DNA of 64,000 nt, taken from NCBI GenBank assembly GCA_019359115.1, contig JAHHHW010000072.1, positions 1 through 64,000 of the forward strand, in the 5' to 3' direction. Each line of letters begins with the position of its first letter. Within the stretch, counting starts at the first letter, position 1. This document shows positions 1-9,395 of the stretch, piece by piece. Made by a program: the position numbers and the translations under genes. The notes beneath the pieces are model-generated. The model saw only the letters and a list, made by a program, of their open reading frames with translations, was not told the DNA's origin and did no database searches. The stretch is from Pelatocladus maniniholoensis HA4357-MV3. Lineage in GTDB: Bacteria > Cyanobacteriota > Cyanobacteriia > Cyanobacteriales > Nostocaceae.

Positions 1-2
1 CC

Positions 3-131
3 CTGTATAGAATTAGTAACCAAGTTAATAAAATTAAATCGCAACAAGCAGAAGTATTATCAACGAGGATTGAGGGCTATGAGGCTTATTCTGTCTGCAT
101 CATAGCTACTTTTGTCGCCCCGTCAGGTTGA
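3..131 (+). CDS. C-terminal fragment of an unidentified protein, cut by the window edge
   Basis: An open frame enters from the left edge and stops at TGA 129-131, giving 42 residues that end in IIATFVAPSG. The composition looks protein-like, but I do not recognise a family. It overlaps the last 26 bases of the truncated haemagglutinin gene on the other strand, so it may mark the sequence that joined or replaced the missing 3' part of that gene. A chance open frame is possible. Confidence 0.25.
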   Translation: MYRISNQVNKIKSQQAEVLSTRIEGYEAYSVCIIATFVAPSG

Positions 132-489
132 GTAAAAATAAATTTGCGTTACCTAAAACACCCAGTTTACCAAGAATATTCGAGGGATTACCGCCTGTGA
201 CTCTGGTGAAAATATTGATGATATTAGCCGGATTAGAAAAATAGGCTCCTCTACCTTCACCAATATTAAATTCTTGAAAACTATGTAACAAACTTGAGCC
301 GCGAACTGCACCACCATCAATGCGATCGCTCGGTATACCTTTAATTACATCTGGATTCACAACAGAACTTTCAGCACCCAAACTGCTATCTGGTACGATT
401 TGCGCTGTTGCAGTGGTAATAGATGCAAGACTGATTACGGTAGATAAAGATAAGGTGGTGACAGGAGATAGGTAACGAAGCAGTTTCAT
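106..489 (-). pseudogene. Truncated duplicate of the filamentous haemagglutinin N-terminal domain
   Basis: This encodes about 127 residues nearly identical to the N-terminus of the large haemagglutinin-like gene at 757-4383. It has the same signal peptide region, the DRIDGGA.RGS block, LFHSFQEFNI-type motif and GNPSNILG. The similarity stops just after NANLFL: the large gene continues with INPKGIFFGP while this copy ends in LNLTGRQK. The ATG at 489 matches the start used by the intact copy, and the longer upstream open frame is not protein-like. The two-partner secretion (TPS) domain is therefore incomplete and should not be secretion-competent. I read it as a decayed tandem duplicate, although a short secreted peptide cannot be excluded. 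Confidence 0.75.
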
Positions 490-690
490 CAGTAATGTCT
501 TATAGAAATTATGGAGAAGAAGACAGCAAGCTTTAAAATTTGATACACATGATAACCATATAAGATAATATGACAATTTCGCTGGTCAGAACTAAATATT
601 GAGGTGCTTTTTTTGGCGCATCGCTCTTCATACTCCAAATTTCCTACTTCAAACAAGAAACTTCTCGCTTCAAACAGCGGATTTGAACAT
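490..690. repeat. Upstream region duplicated from the intact haemagglutinin gene
   Basis: Bases upstream of the truncated copy align with 4384-4560 upstream of the intact gene. Shared words include TTTGATACACAT, ATAAGATAATATGACAATTTC, a T-run followed by GCGC, and TCGCTCTTCA.ACTCCAAAT. Two diverged units of the 21-bp repeat seen at 4516-4740 follow. The duplication thus included promoter, leader and coding start. A second short direct repeat (CGGATTTGAACATTTGCGATGC) occurs twice at about 677-740. Confidence 0.7.
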
Positions 691-756
691 TTGCGATGCT
701 GCGATTTCAATCGCAGGCGGATTTGAACATTTGCGATGCTCCCCAAACAGGATTGC

Positions 757-3700
757 TTAAAATGCAGGACAAGCAGCAGTTGATTTAGAACTCCGTTGAG
801 CAGTGCTAGTCGCTGTGGGATCATAGGCTGTTAACACTACTTCACCTTTGCTGTTAAATATCCATCCTTGGGCTGGAATAATCGGTTTATTAGTATTAGT
901 TACTTTTACCGATTGGTTGGTTGTTGCAGCTTGGGTACTGTTACTAGCGACAGGTTCTACTAAATCCACACGAGTCTCGTTATTGCTAAAGCCATCATCA
1001 GGACTAGAGGGAAAACCGCCTCGTCCTGTGATTGTAAATGAGCTACCAGTACCTTTTTGACAAGGATTTTGAGCAATTTGATTACTCACATCTGCAAGAT
1101 TTTCTGGTAATTCCACTAATCCCTGACTGGGGTCAACATCTGCGGTATCAATTTGAACTGTACCACTAAACTCAGGACTTGCACCTGTGGCTGTGATGTC
1201 GCTTTCTGGGGTGGGTTGGTCTCGAAACTGAGTACCAAAAATGGCATCAGCCCTGATAAATACCTTTCCACCAAAGCTTTCTTGAGAATTGGCGCTGATG
1301 TCGCTATTTTCCAGAGCAACTAAATTACCAGTATCAATATTTATATTCCCACCTGTGGCTGTACCTGTGGCGTTAGTGGTGATATTGCTGTTGCGACGCA
1401 AGATTAAATCACGAGATCTGAGGAAAATATTGCCTTGACCACCTTTGGTTTCGGCGCTAATCAATGCACCATTATTTAGTCGAATATCCTTAGTAGTTGT
1501 GATATCTATATTACCTGCCTGACGATTCTCGATATCACTGTTGGTATTTAGTTGAGCAGCATCGAGCAAAAAGGAATTGGCATTAATTTTGATATAGCCA
1601 GCATTTCCCTGACCCGAAGTGCTGGAAATAATTTCTCCACCATTAGTGACAAACAGTGAGCCTGTAGCAATTTCAATATTTCCTGCATTTCCGATAGCCC
1701 CATCTCTAACTTCACTGAAGATTCCACTGCCGTTGAAGTTGCCAGTAAAGTTAGGTGTATCACTGATTCCTGCGATATTAATTGTATCAGTGATATTGAG
1801 CTTCACATTGCCAGCATCGCCAATTCCACCGGGTTGTGTATCAGAATTTCCACGAACAAAGGTTCTTAAACCACCTCCATTCGTAAGTGAAAGTGACCTA
1901 GCAGTAATGGTGATATCTCCACCTTTACCCTCTCCTCCTGCTTCCACAGTGCTGAAGAGACCACTGGGGAATCCTTGGTTATCTGTGCCGTCAAAAGAGA
2001 CAGTACCAGTAGGGGCATTAATTATGATATTACCTGCATTACCTTTTCCAAAGGTGCTGGAACTTAGTTGGCTTCCAGCAGCTATGAAAAGTGAACCTGT
2101 GGTAATTTCGATGTTACCAGCGTTACCTGTTGCTCCGCTTTCCACATCGCTGTTGATCCCACTTCTGGCAAAGATGTCGTTAGATTGAGGTATATTACTT
2201 TTCCCTATTATTTGCGTTGTATCACTTATATTGAGCTTGACATTTCCCGCATTACCGATACCACCGACTTCTGTATCGGAAGCTCCATTAACAAAGGTAT
2301 TCAGTTGACCCCCATTAGTTAATGAAAGTGATCTAGCGTTAATGCTAATGTCTCCACCTTTGCCCACAGCTCCTGAACGTACGGTAGTGAAAGCTGAACT
2401 AGCGAATCCTTCGTTATCTGTGCCATCAAAAAAGACTGTACCACTGGGAGCATTAATTGTGATGTTACCAGCATTTCCTTTGTTGAAGGTTTCGGCAAGT
2501 AATTGACCTCCATTGGTGACAGAAAGTGATCCCCCTGTAATATTGATGTCACCTGCATTACCTTCTCCAAAGGAGCGAGAAGCTAACACAGCATTATCTA
2601 TATTTACAAAATCAGAAGCATTGACTTCGATATTTCCAGCATTAGGTAGCCCATTCTCTCCTGTAAATCCAGAAGTGACAGTAGACAAGATCGCACCATT
2701 AGTCACAGAGAGCGATCGCGCCTTAATCTCAATATCACCACCTTGGCCAGTACCGACAACATCAACTCCAGAAATATTTGATTCACCATTAATAGATGTG
2801 TTTGCTGATGTTCCTACGCCATCAAAGGAGACAGTTGCATTGGGAGCGTTAATGATGATGTTACCCGCATTGCCATCAGAAAAAGTAGATGCTAGCAAAG
2901 ATGAAGCGCTATTTACTGAGACAGAATTCGCAGCGTTAATAATAATATTGCCTGCACTTCCTTGTCCAGATGTAGAGGTATTGATTCCAGCATCGTTAGA
3001 TATAGAAAACGATGGTGTATTGATAATAATATTGCCTGCATTTCCAGAGGACGAAGCAATAGCGGTAAAAAATGAGTTACTACCGCTTAACGAGACAGAA
3101 TCAGAAGCATTGATCTCGATATTACCTCCATTTCCTTGCCCAAGGGTGGAAGTACCCAGAACAACAGAATCTGATACAGAAAGCGATCGCGTGTTGATGA
3201 CAATATTACCAGCGTTTCCTGTCGCTGAATCTCCTGTGAGGCTATTAATTCCACCATTGAATCCTGTCAATCCCTGCAAGGATACTTTATCTGTAGCCGT
3301 AATCGTTACATTCCCGGCATTTCCTTGTCCAGAGGTAGCAGAACCAATTGAAAAATTACCAGTACCTTCCAAAATACTGGTGTTGATAACTACATCTCCC
3401 GCAATGCCAGTATCTGCTAGTGAACCATTAAGGATATTGCTTTGAGAGTTAGAATCTCCCTCAATTCTGACCTTATCTGTAGCATTAATGACGATATCAC
3501 CAGCCTGAGCATTAGGATTAGCATTTGATGGAATCACAGCAAATAGTCCCCCTCCAGCAGAAATATCTAGATTTCGCGCATTAACTGCGATACTACCTCC
3601 TTGTCCGATAGCACCAACGCGAACTCCATTACTGAGTCTGACATCGCCTCTAGTTATGCCATTGGGAAAACTCAAGCTACCATCAGGATTTATCCCAATT

Positions 3701-4383
3701 GTTCCAGCTTGTGCTAATCCCCCTAACTCAACTCGCACCCCTGGTACTGTTAATATCCCATCGTTGAAGCTAACGTCACCACCTACTAAAGCGAAAAATT
3801 TGCCAGATTGTACGTCCAGATTGGCGTTACTGTTAATACTGCCAGGATTTTCCCGAAATCGCAAACCTATAGGAATATTAATGGTTAATTGGGGTACTGG
3901 CTGGGGATTACTCGCACTAAATTCAAAATTGTTGTCAAATAAAATACTATCTGCCGTACTGCCAAAAAACGAGCCACCACGCAAATCCAGACTTGCACCT
4001 GGGCCAAAAAAAATCCCTTTCGGGTTAATTAAGAAGAGATTCGCATTACCTAAAACACCAAGCCTACCGAGGATATTCGAGGGATTACCACCTGTGACTC
4101 TAGTAAGAATATTAATGATATTAGCAGGATTAGAAAAATAAGCTCCTCTACCTGCATCAATATTAAATTCCTGAAAGCTGTGAAACAAGTTTGAGCCGCG
4201 AGTTGCACCACCATCAATGCGATCAACCCCATCAACAACATTAGGACTAACAACAGAACTTTCCGCACCCAGACTGTTATCTGGTATGATTTGCGCTGTT
4301 GCAGTGTTGATAGATGCAAGGCTGCTTACAGTGCATAAGCATAAGGTGGTGAGAGGAAATAGGGAACAAAGCAGTTTCATCAC
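757..4383 (-). CDS. Filamentous haemagglutinin N-terminal domain protein (TpsA-like exoprotein)
   Basis: The 1208-residue product looks like a two-partner-secretion exoprotein. A signal peptide (about residues 1-30, ending near ATA-QI) is followed by the TPS domain (about 35-280) with the family motifs FSNPANIINI, NPSNILG, NLFLINPKGI and GPGASLDLRG. Residues about 290-1090 are a long array of degenerate repeats of the type GNAGNI.I..., separated by S.S..N/D.G.L and typical of a secreted right-handed beta-helix. The C-terminus has four scattered cysteines and no visible adhesin or toxin domain. By family rule it is exported by a TpsB/Omp85 partner, which is not in this window. ATG codons at 4383 and 4380 are both possible. 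The gene is likely to mediate surface or adhesion functions; that is inference. Confidence 0.85.
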   Translation of the reverse strand: MMKLLCSLFPLTTLCLCTVSSLASINTATAQIIPDNSLGAESSVVSPNVVDGVDRIDGGATRGSNLFHSFQEFNIDAGRGAYFSNPANIINILTRVTGGNPSNILGRLGVLGNANLFLINPKGIFFGPGASLDLRGGSFFGSTADSILFDNNFEFSASNPQPVPQLTINIPIGLRFRENPGSINSNANLDVQSGKFFALVGGDVSFNDGILTVPGVRVELGGLAQAGTIGINPDGSLSFPNGITRGDVRLSNGVRVGAIGQGGSIAVNARNLDISAGGGLFAVIPSNANPNAQAGDIVINATDKVRIEGDSNSQSNILNGSLADTGIAGDVVINTSILEGTGNFSIGSATSGQGNAGNVTITATDKVSLQGLTGFNGGINSLTGDSATGNAGNIVINTRSLSVSDSVVLGTSTLGQGNGGNIEINASDSVSLSGSNSFFTAIASSSGNAGNIIINTPSFSISNDAGINTSTSGQGSAGNIIINAANSVSVNSASSLLASTFSDGNAGNIIINAPNATVSFDGVGTSANTSINGESNISGVDVVGTGQGGDIEIKARSLSVTNGAILSTVTSGFTGENGLPNAGNIEVNASDFVNIDNAVLASRSFGEGNAGDINITGGSLSVTNGGQLLAETFNKGNAGNITINAPSGTVFFDGTDNEGFASSAFTTVRSGAVGKGGDISINARSLSLTNGGQLNTFVNGASDTEVGGIGNAGNVKLNISDTTQIIGKSNIPQSNDIFARSGINSDVESGATGNAGNIEITTGSLFIAAGSQLSSSTFGKGNAGNIIINAPTGTVSFDGTDNQGFPSGLFSTVEAGGEGKGGDITITARSLSLTNGGGLRTFVRGNSDTQPGGIGDAGNVKLNITDTINIAGISDTPNFTGNFNGSGIFSEVRDGAIGNAGNIEIATGSLFVTNGGEIISSTSGQGNAGYIKINANSFLLDAAQLNTNSDIENRQAGNIDITTTKDIRLNNGALISAETKGGQGNIFLRSRDLILRRNSNITTNATGTATGGNINIDTGNLVALENSDISANSQESFGGKVFIRADAIFGTQFRDQPTPESDITATGASPEFSGTVQIDTADVDPSQGLVELPENLADVSNQIAQNPCQKGTGSSFTITGRGGFPSSPDDGFSNNETRVDLVEPVASNSTQAATTNQSVKVTNTNKPIIPAQGWIFNSKGEVVLTAYDPTATSTAQRSSKSTAACPAF

Positions 4384-4515
4384 TAGTACCTATAGAGATC
4401 GTGGTGAAGAACACAGCAATCCTTAAACTTTGATACACATAAGATAATATGACAATTTCACTGGTTAGAACTAAAGACACTCGGTTCTTTTTTTGCGCGA
4501 TCGCTCTTCAAACTC
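4384..4515 (-). promoter_or_regulatory. Leader and promoter region of the haemagglutinin gene
   Basis: This segment lies between the start codon and the 21-bp repeat array and is conserved in the duplicate at 490-640, which suggests it holds the promoter. I cannot assign -10 and -35 boxes with confidence. A HIP1-like GCGCGATCGC lies at about 4495-4504. Confidence 0.35.
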
Positions 4516-4740
4516 CAAATGTCTCACTTGAAACAGGAAACTTCTGACTTGAAGTAGGAAACTTCTCGCTTCAAACAGAAAATTTCTCACCTGAAACAGC
4601 AAACTTCTCACCTAAAACAGGAAACTTCTTGCTTCAAACAGAAAATTTCTCATCTAAAACAGCAAACTTCTCACCTGAAACAGCAAACTTCTCATCTAAA
4701 ACAGCAAATTTCTTGCTTCAAACAAGAAACTTCCCGTTTT
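4516..4740. repeat. 21-bp tandem repeat (about 11 units)
   Basis: Units of 21 bp begin at 4516, 4537, 4558 and so on, with the last partial unit at 4726. The consensus resembles GAAACTTCTCACCTGAAACAG. On the plus strand most units read through as a heptapeptide of the type Q-T-S-H-L-K-Q, interrupted by a TAG at 4555-4557, so a long protein is not encoded. Two diverged units sit in the duplicated region near 632-675. Unit variants alternate (CTTC, CCTG, TCTA inner words), which indicates old expansion with homogenisation. Confidence 0.9.
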
Positions 4741-4818
4741 AATCCTTAGCGGTATATTTTCAAAGCAGAAATCTAGAAAATGAAAATTTCTTGGTGTCTT
4801 AGTGTCTTAGTGTTTCAA

Positions 4819-4911
4819 TAGACCTCTTGCAAAAGTCGAATGAACCCCCCTCAATCCCCCCGTTCACGCTTAGGGTTAGGGTGGGGTAAAAATATTTTTG
4901 CAACAGGTCTA
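4819..4911. mobile_element. MITE-like element with 16-bp terminal inverted repeats
   Basis: TAGACCTCTTGCAAAA at 4819-4834 is the inverse of TTTTGCAACAGGTCTA at 4896-4911 with one mismatch. The 61-bp core is C-rich then G-rich and has no coding capacity. Size and termini fit a non-autonomous miniature element mobilised by a DDE transposase encoded elsewhere. Confidence 0.7.
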
Positions 4912-4915
4912 ATAA

Positions 4916-5779
4916 TTATCTTTGCAACCGTGCAATCATGCTGTTAGCTTGGGACTCATATCCACCACCAAACAAATTAAAATGATTGACAATGTGATAC
5001 AAATTATACAAAATTTTCCGTCGTTCATATCCTGGTTCCAGGGGAAACACCTGATCATAGCCCTGATAAAACGCCGCCGGAAAACCCCCAAAAACTTCAG
5101 TCATGGCGATGTCTACTTCTCTATCTCCAAAATAAGTTGCTGGATCAAAAATCACTGGTTCTCCAGTTACAGTAAATCCAGCATTACCCCCCCACAAATC
5201 ACCATGTACCAAAGAAGGTTGCGGATGATAATCTACTAATATTTCAGGAATAGATGTAAGTAACTCTTCTGCTTGCGGAAATCTACCACCCCCTCGCCTT
5301 GCTAATTGAAACTGATAACCCAGGCGATGCTTACCAAAAAATTCTACCCAGTTCGATGTCCAAGTATTAATTTGAGGTGTAGAACCAATCGTATTATTTG
5401 TATCCCAGCCAAAACCGTTCCGACTCGTGACTTTGTGCATCGCCGCTAACTTACGCCCCATCTCTTCCCAGGTTTTGGTATTACCTGAACCCATATCCAA
5501 CCACTCTAAAACCAAGTAACAAGAATTACCTGCTATTCCATAACAAATTGGTTTGGGAACGCGAATAGTACCTGTGTTATACATTTGTTCCAAACCCAGC
5601 GCTTCCGCTTCAAACATGGAAACTTGGGATGCTTGATTCAGCTTCACAAAATAGGTAAGCTTGCCATCAGATATGGCATAACCTTGATTTATGCACCCGC
5701 CACTAACAGAACGTCGTTGTGCAGAATGGAATTTTTCACCAGTGATTTGAGTAATATTAGCGTCGATATCAGTCCACAT
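4916..5779 (-). CDS. Fructosamine kinase family protein
   Basis: The 287-residue protein has the aminoglycoside-phosphotransferase fold signature. There is a GGCINQGY-type nucleotide loop near residue 30, a hinge YLVLEWLDMG near 100, a catalytic loop VHGDLWGGNAGF near 195 and metal-binding FDPATYFGDREVDIAM near 215. Length and order match fructosamine-3-kinase/ketosamine-3-kinase proteins, which phosphorylate sugar adducts on lysines so that the adduct decomposes. The likely role is repair of glycated proteins. It is monocistronic, with heptanucleotide repeats (GTTAACA) directly upstream at 5785-5808. The family is secure; the exact substrate is inferred. Confidence 0.9.
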   Translation of the reverse strand: MWTDIDANITQITGEKFHSAQRRSVSGGCINQGYAISDGKLTYFVKLNQASQVSMFEAEALGLEQMYNTGTIRVPKPICYGIAGNSCYLVLEWLDMGSGNTKTWEEMGRKLAAMHKVTSRNGFGWDTNNTIGSTPQINTWTSNWVEFFGKHRLGYQFQLARRGGGRFPQAEELLTSIPEILVDYHPQPSLVHGDLWGGNAGFTVTGEPVIFDPATYFGDREVDIAMTEVFGGFPAAFYQGYDQVFPLEPGYERRKILYNLYHIVNHFNLFGGGYESQANSMIARLQR

Positions 5780-5854
5780 GATTCAGTTAACAGTTAACAG
5801 TTAACATTATCTCTTGAATAACTGATAACTGATAAGATCAAGTTCGGATAATTA

Positions 5855-7135
5855 CTAAATTGGTTTCATTATTACTACACCGTACGCATCGGGGTTAAGA
5901 TACTTTTGGGCAGCTTGGATTAAGTTTGTTGCATCCTGGGCTTGGATATGGCTGGGATAGTCAAAAGCTGGCTCTAAATCACCTATTAGTGTTTGATAAT
6001 AACCATATAAACGTGCGCGAGCGCTCGGTGTCTCGTTGCTAAAAATAAATTTATTGGCTACTCGTTTGTGTATGCGGTTAACTTCTGATTCTTGCACTAA
6101 CTCGGTTTGTAGGGTTCTGATGTGTTGGGCGATCGCTTGTTCTACTAACTTGACATTTTCGACTGGACAGTGGGCGGAAATATAAAATGTCCCCTGCAAC
6201 TTATGACTCATGTTACTCACAGAAATGTGAGAAGCCAGTCCCTGTTCTTCGCGTAAATCTCGGACTAATCTTGATGTACGTCCATGTCCTAAAATTGCTG
6301 CTAAAACATCCAAAGCGTAAGTTTCATCAAGTTTATCTAACCCTGGAACTCGCCAAACCATCACTATTCGTGCTTGCTGCAAGCTTTGATCGCTAAATTC
6401 GTTTCGGATAATTTCAGTAAATGGTGCTTCGGGAGCAAATGTTGATAGTTGTTTGTTGGTAGTTAATTGTTGATTATTAGTTTTTGTAAAGCCTTCTGCA
6501 ATGGTTGCAATTAATTCTTCTACTGGTAAATTACCCACAGCTACAGCAGTGATTGACTGGGGTTGATACCAAGTAGTGTGAAAATCTCGCATTTGTTGGG
6601 CTTTGAGTTGAGAGATTACTGCTTCTGGCCCCAATACTGGTCGCCGATAGGGTAGTTGTGCAAAAGCTAGTTCCATCGCTCTCCTAAAGGTGCGACGACG
6701 AGGATTATCTTCGGAACGCCTAATTTCTTCTAAGACTACCAATCTTTCTCGTTCAAAGGCATCATCAGGGATACTTGCGTTAGTGACTACATCTATTTGC
6801 AGAGGTGCCAGAGCGGCAAAATCTTGGGGAGCAGTAGTTATATAGTAATGAGTATAATCCTGGCTAGTGGCAGCATTGGTAACAGCACCCCGCTCTTCAA
6901 TTCTACGTTCAAATTCACCACTTATGAGTCGCTCAGTTCCCTTAAATATCATATGCTCTAAAAAGTGAGCCATGCCGTTAATTGCATCTGTTTCTATGGC
7001 TGAACCAACCTTAATCCACAAATTCAGGTTCACCACATCTATCGGCATTTGCTCTGCGATGATTGTTAAACCATTAGACAAATGATGTAATGTGGGGGCA
7101 TTTAAACGAGGAAATGTTAGCAGGGTTGAGGTCAT
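5855..7135 (-). CDS. M16 family zinc metallopeptidase
   Basis: This is a processing-peptidase-like protein of about 426 residues. The inverted zinc motif HFLEHMIFKGT (HxxEH) lies near residue 60 and the distal zinc-ligand region EE-RRSEDNPRR near 140, with the second M16 domain (peptidase M16_C) after about 190. The frame is open to 7201, but the first 22 codons are not conserved-looking and run into a degenerate repeat; I prefer ATG 7135 (MTSTLLTFPRLN). Neither start has a strong ribosome site. Cyanobacteria usually carry two M16 paralogues in tandem; only one is here. It is divergent from the carotenoid gene at 7265. Confidence 0.88.
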   Translation of the reverse strand: MTSTLLTFPRLNAPTLHHLSNGLTIIAEQMPIDVVNLNLWIKVGSAIETDAINGMAHFLEHMIFKGTERLISGEFERRIEERGAVTNAATSQDYTHYYITTAPQDFAALAPLQIDVVTNASIPDDAFERERLVVLEEIRRSEDNPRRRTFRRAMELAFAQLPYRRPVLGPEAVISQLKAQQMRDFHTTWYQPQSITAVAVGNLPVEELIATIAEGFTKTNNQQLTTNKQLSTFAPEAPFTEIIRNEFSDQSLQQARIVMVWRVPGLDKLDETYALDVLAAILGHGRTSRLVRDLREEQGLASHISVSNMSHKLQGTFYISAHCPVENVKLVEQAIAQHIRTLQTELVQESEVNRIHKRVANKFIFSNETPSARARLYGYYQTLIGDLEPAFDYPSHIQAQDATNLIQAAQKYLNPDAYGVVIMKPI

Positions 7136-7264
7136 GGGTTGTTGTAGGTGAGCGATTACCTCTATCTTACGTAGAGACGCAAAATTACGCGTCTGGTACA
7201 AAGAATTGTGGACTTATGTTTGTAAAGTATAATTAAGAAACATAAGTATAATTTTGTAACATCA

Positions 7265-8773
7265 ATGCCAAGTCATCGTGTTGGCAAAATCAAATCCCGT
7301 GTCATCGTCATTGGTGCAGGAATTGGCGGACTCACTGCTGGGGCTTTACTCGCACGTCGAGGTTATAGTGTCCTCATCTTAGATCAAGCTTTAGTGCCTG
7401 GTGGTTGTGCTTCTACATTTAAACGCAAAGGCTTTACCTTTGATGTGGGTGCAACTCAAGTTGCGGGTTTGGAACCTGGAGGAATTCATCATCGGATTTT
7501 CTCAGAGTTAGATCTTGATCTCCCGCCAGCAATACCTTGTGATCCTGCTTGCGCGGTGTTTTTACCTGGAGAAAATACACCTATAAATGTTTGGCGCGAT
7601 CCTCAAAAATGGCAAGAAGAACGCCAGCGCCAGTTTCCTGGTAGTGAACCTTTTTGGCAGTTAATCGCAGCATTATTTAAAGCTAGTTGGAAATTTCAAG
7701 GGCGTGATCCAGTACTTCCACCGCGTAACTTTTGGGATTTGTTGCAGCTAACGAAAGCAGTCCGTCCTGGTACTTTAATTACAGTACCTTATACGTTATT
7801 TACGGTTGGGGATGCGTTACGTGCTTATAAATTGGCAGATGATCACCGCTTGCGGACATTTCTGGATTTGCAACTGAAGCTATATTCTCAGGTAGATGCA
7901 GAGGAAACAGCATTACTTTACGCAGCAACGGCTTTGAGTGTATCTCAGGAACCACAAGGATTGTTTCATCTTGAAGGTAGTATGCAGGTGTTGAGCGATC
8001 GCTTAGTTTCTGCTTTAGAAAGAGATGGTGGTCAATTATTAATGCGCCACACCGTTGAACACATTAAAATAGCCCAAGGTAAAGCTAAGGCTGTAGTGAT
8101 TTGCAACCAAAAAACTGGGGAAACTTGGACAGAATCGGCTGATCATATAGTGGCGAATGTGACAGTCCAAAATTTAGTAAAATTGCTGGGTGAAAAAGCT
8201 CCATCTGGGTATAAAAAACGTGTAGAAAAATTGCCTCCTGCATCAGGTGCATTTGTGGTGTATCTAGGCGTGGATGCAAGTGCTATTCCCCTTAATTGTC
8301 CACCCCACTTACAATTTATGTATGATGCCAATGGTCCGATTGGCGAAAATAATTCCCTATTTGTATCTGTAAGTCATCCTGGTGATGGTCGTGCTACTAC
8401 AGGTCAAGCTACAATTATTGCTTCTTCGTTTGTAGATCCCCAAATTTGGTGGAATACAGATGATTACGAAGGATTAAAACAAAAATTCACTGAAGATGCG
8501 ATCGCTCATCTGGCACAATACTTTTACTTAAAACCAGAAACTATCATTCATATAGAAGCCGCCACTCCCCGTACTTTTGCTTATTACACAGCACGCGATC
8601 GCGGTATTGTTGGTGGTATTGGTCAAAGGATACCGACATTCGGCCCCTTTGGATTTGCCAATCGTACACCCATAGATCATCTCTGGTTAGTTGGTGACTC
8701 CACCCATCCCGGCGAAGGTACAGCAGGTGTGAGTTATTCAGCACTAACAGTAGTTAGGCAAATAGATGGTTAA
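7265..8773 (+). CDS. crtD: CrtD-like C-3',4' carotenoid desaturase (CrtI/CrtISO family)
   Basis: The 502-residue FAD protein has an N-terminal dinucleotide-binding motif VIVIGAGIGGLTAGALLARRG (about 12-33), followed by PGGCASTFKRKGFTFDVGAT. A C-terminal FAD motif LWLVGDSTHPGEGTAGVSYSAL is typical of phytoene desaturase relatives. The ATQVAGLEPGGIHHRIF stretch and an acidic Cys-containing segment separate it from CrtISO isomerases (usually DVGASMIFG) and suggest CrtD, which acts in myxoxanthophyll-type carotenoid glycoside synthesis. The assignment to CrtD rather than CrtISO is from recalled family patterns and is moderately certain. The promoter lies in the 63-130 bp divergent spacer, which contains the repeated word AAGTATAATT. 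Confidence 0.75.
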   Translation: MPSHRVGKIKSRVIVIGAGIGGLTAGALLARRGYSVLILDQALVPGGCASTFKRKGFTFDVGATQVAGLEPGGIHHRIFSELDLDLPPAIPCDPACAVFLPGENTPINVWRDPQKWQEERQRQFPGSEPFWQLIAALFKASWKFQGRDPVLPPRNFWDLLQLTKAVRPGTLITVPYTLFTVGDALRAYKLADDHRLRTFLDLQLKLYSQVDAEETALLYAATALSVSQEPQGLFHLEGSMQVLSDRLVSALERDGGQLLMRHTVEHIKIAQGKAKAVVICNQKTGETWTESADHIVANVTVQNLVKLLGEKAPSGYKKRVEKLPPASGAFVVYLGVDASAIPLNCPPHLQFMYDANGPIGENNSLFVSVSHPGDGRATTGQATIIASSFVDPQIWWNTDDYEGLKQKFTEDAIAHLAQYFYLKPETIIHIEAATPRTFAYYTARDRGIVGGIGQRIPTFGPFGFANRTPIDHLWLVGDSTHPGEGTAGVSYSALTVVRQIDG

Positions 8774-8815
8774 TTGGGGATTGGGAAAACCCTACCTTCC
8801 CCAATCCCCGATCTC

Positions 8816-9223
8816 TCAAGGTAAAAACCGATCTAAAGCAGCTTTGAGTTGTTCAATTTCTACATCAATATTGCCTTCTTCTGCGGCTCTAGCAATACAC
8901 TCAGTTAAGTGTTCATCCAAAACTATTCGTGCTACTTTATCCAGCGCACCTCTAACTGCGGCGATTTGCAATAACACATCAGGACAAGGGCTATTTTGCT
9001 GTACCATAGTTTTAATCCCGCGAATATGTCCTTCTATGCGCGACAGTCGGTTTACTAATCTTCGCAAAGACTCTTCACTGTGAACGTGAGGATGAGGTGA
9101 TTGTCCATGGTTATGAGTCTTGTCTGTAGGTTCGTGGTCTGTATTTTCCAAAAGTACATCGTCATCTTGCTCAAAACTAGGCAAAGATGATTTAGGCGAT
9201 CGCTTTGATCCATTCATTGGCAA
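8816..9223 (-). CDS. CsoR/RcnR family metal-sensing repressor, InrS-like
   Basis: A 135-residue DUF156 regulator. The four-helix core starts near residue 50. Cys80, His105 and Cys109 reproduce the spacing of the Cys53-His78-Cys82 metal site of cyanobacterial InrS (differences of 25 and 4). An extended histidine-rich N-terminus (HNHG..PHPHVH, about 37-48) could supply the fourth ligand or buffer metal. Such proteins repress an efflux gene until Ni(II) or Cu(I) binds. No exporter gene is adjacent, so the target must lie elsewhere or the protein regulates itself. It converges on crtD with 42 bp between stop codons. Confidence 0.85.
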   Translation of the reverse strand: MPMNGSKRSPKSSLPSFEQDDDVLLENTDHEPTDKTHNHGQSPHPHVHSEESLRRLVNRLSRIEGHIRGIKTMVQQNSPCPDVLLQIAAVRGALDKVARIVLDEHLTECIARAAEEGNIDVEIEQLKAALDRFLP

Positions 9224-9395
9224 CTATTTGGCAACTATTGGCATTCTGGTCATACATTAGATCCTAGCTTAGTTGGGGATAGTAGTGGGGAGTGTGAAGT
9301 GTCAGGTATTTTTGAATTGTGATGCTCCCTCATGATGGCAAATCGCTAAAGTAAAGAAAAGCACTAAAAATTTATACTAAAGTTGCAAAGCAGTA

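Noticed and set aside
1619-4141. Several long plus-strand frames opposite the haemagglutinin gene
   Set aside because: They are shadows of the repeat-rich antisense gene, Pro- and Ser-rich without domains or ribosome sites.
4516-4740. CRISPR array
   Set aside because: Units are contiguous 21-bp tandem repeats with no spacers, and no cas genes are nearby.
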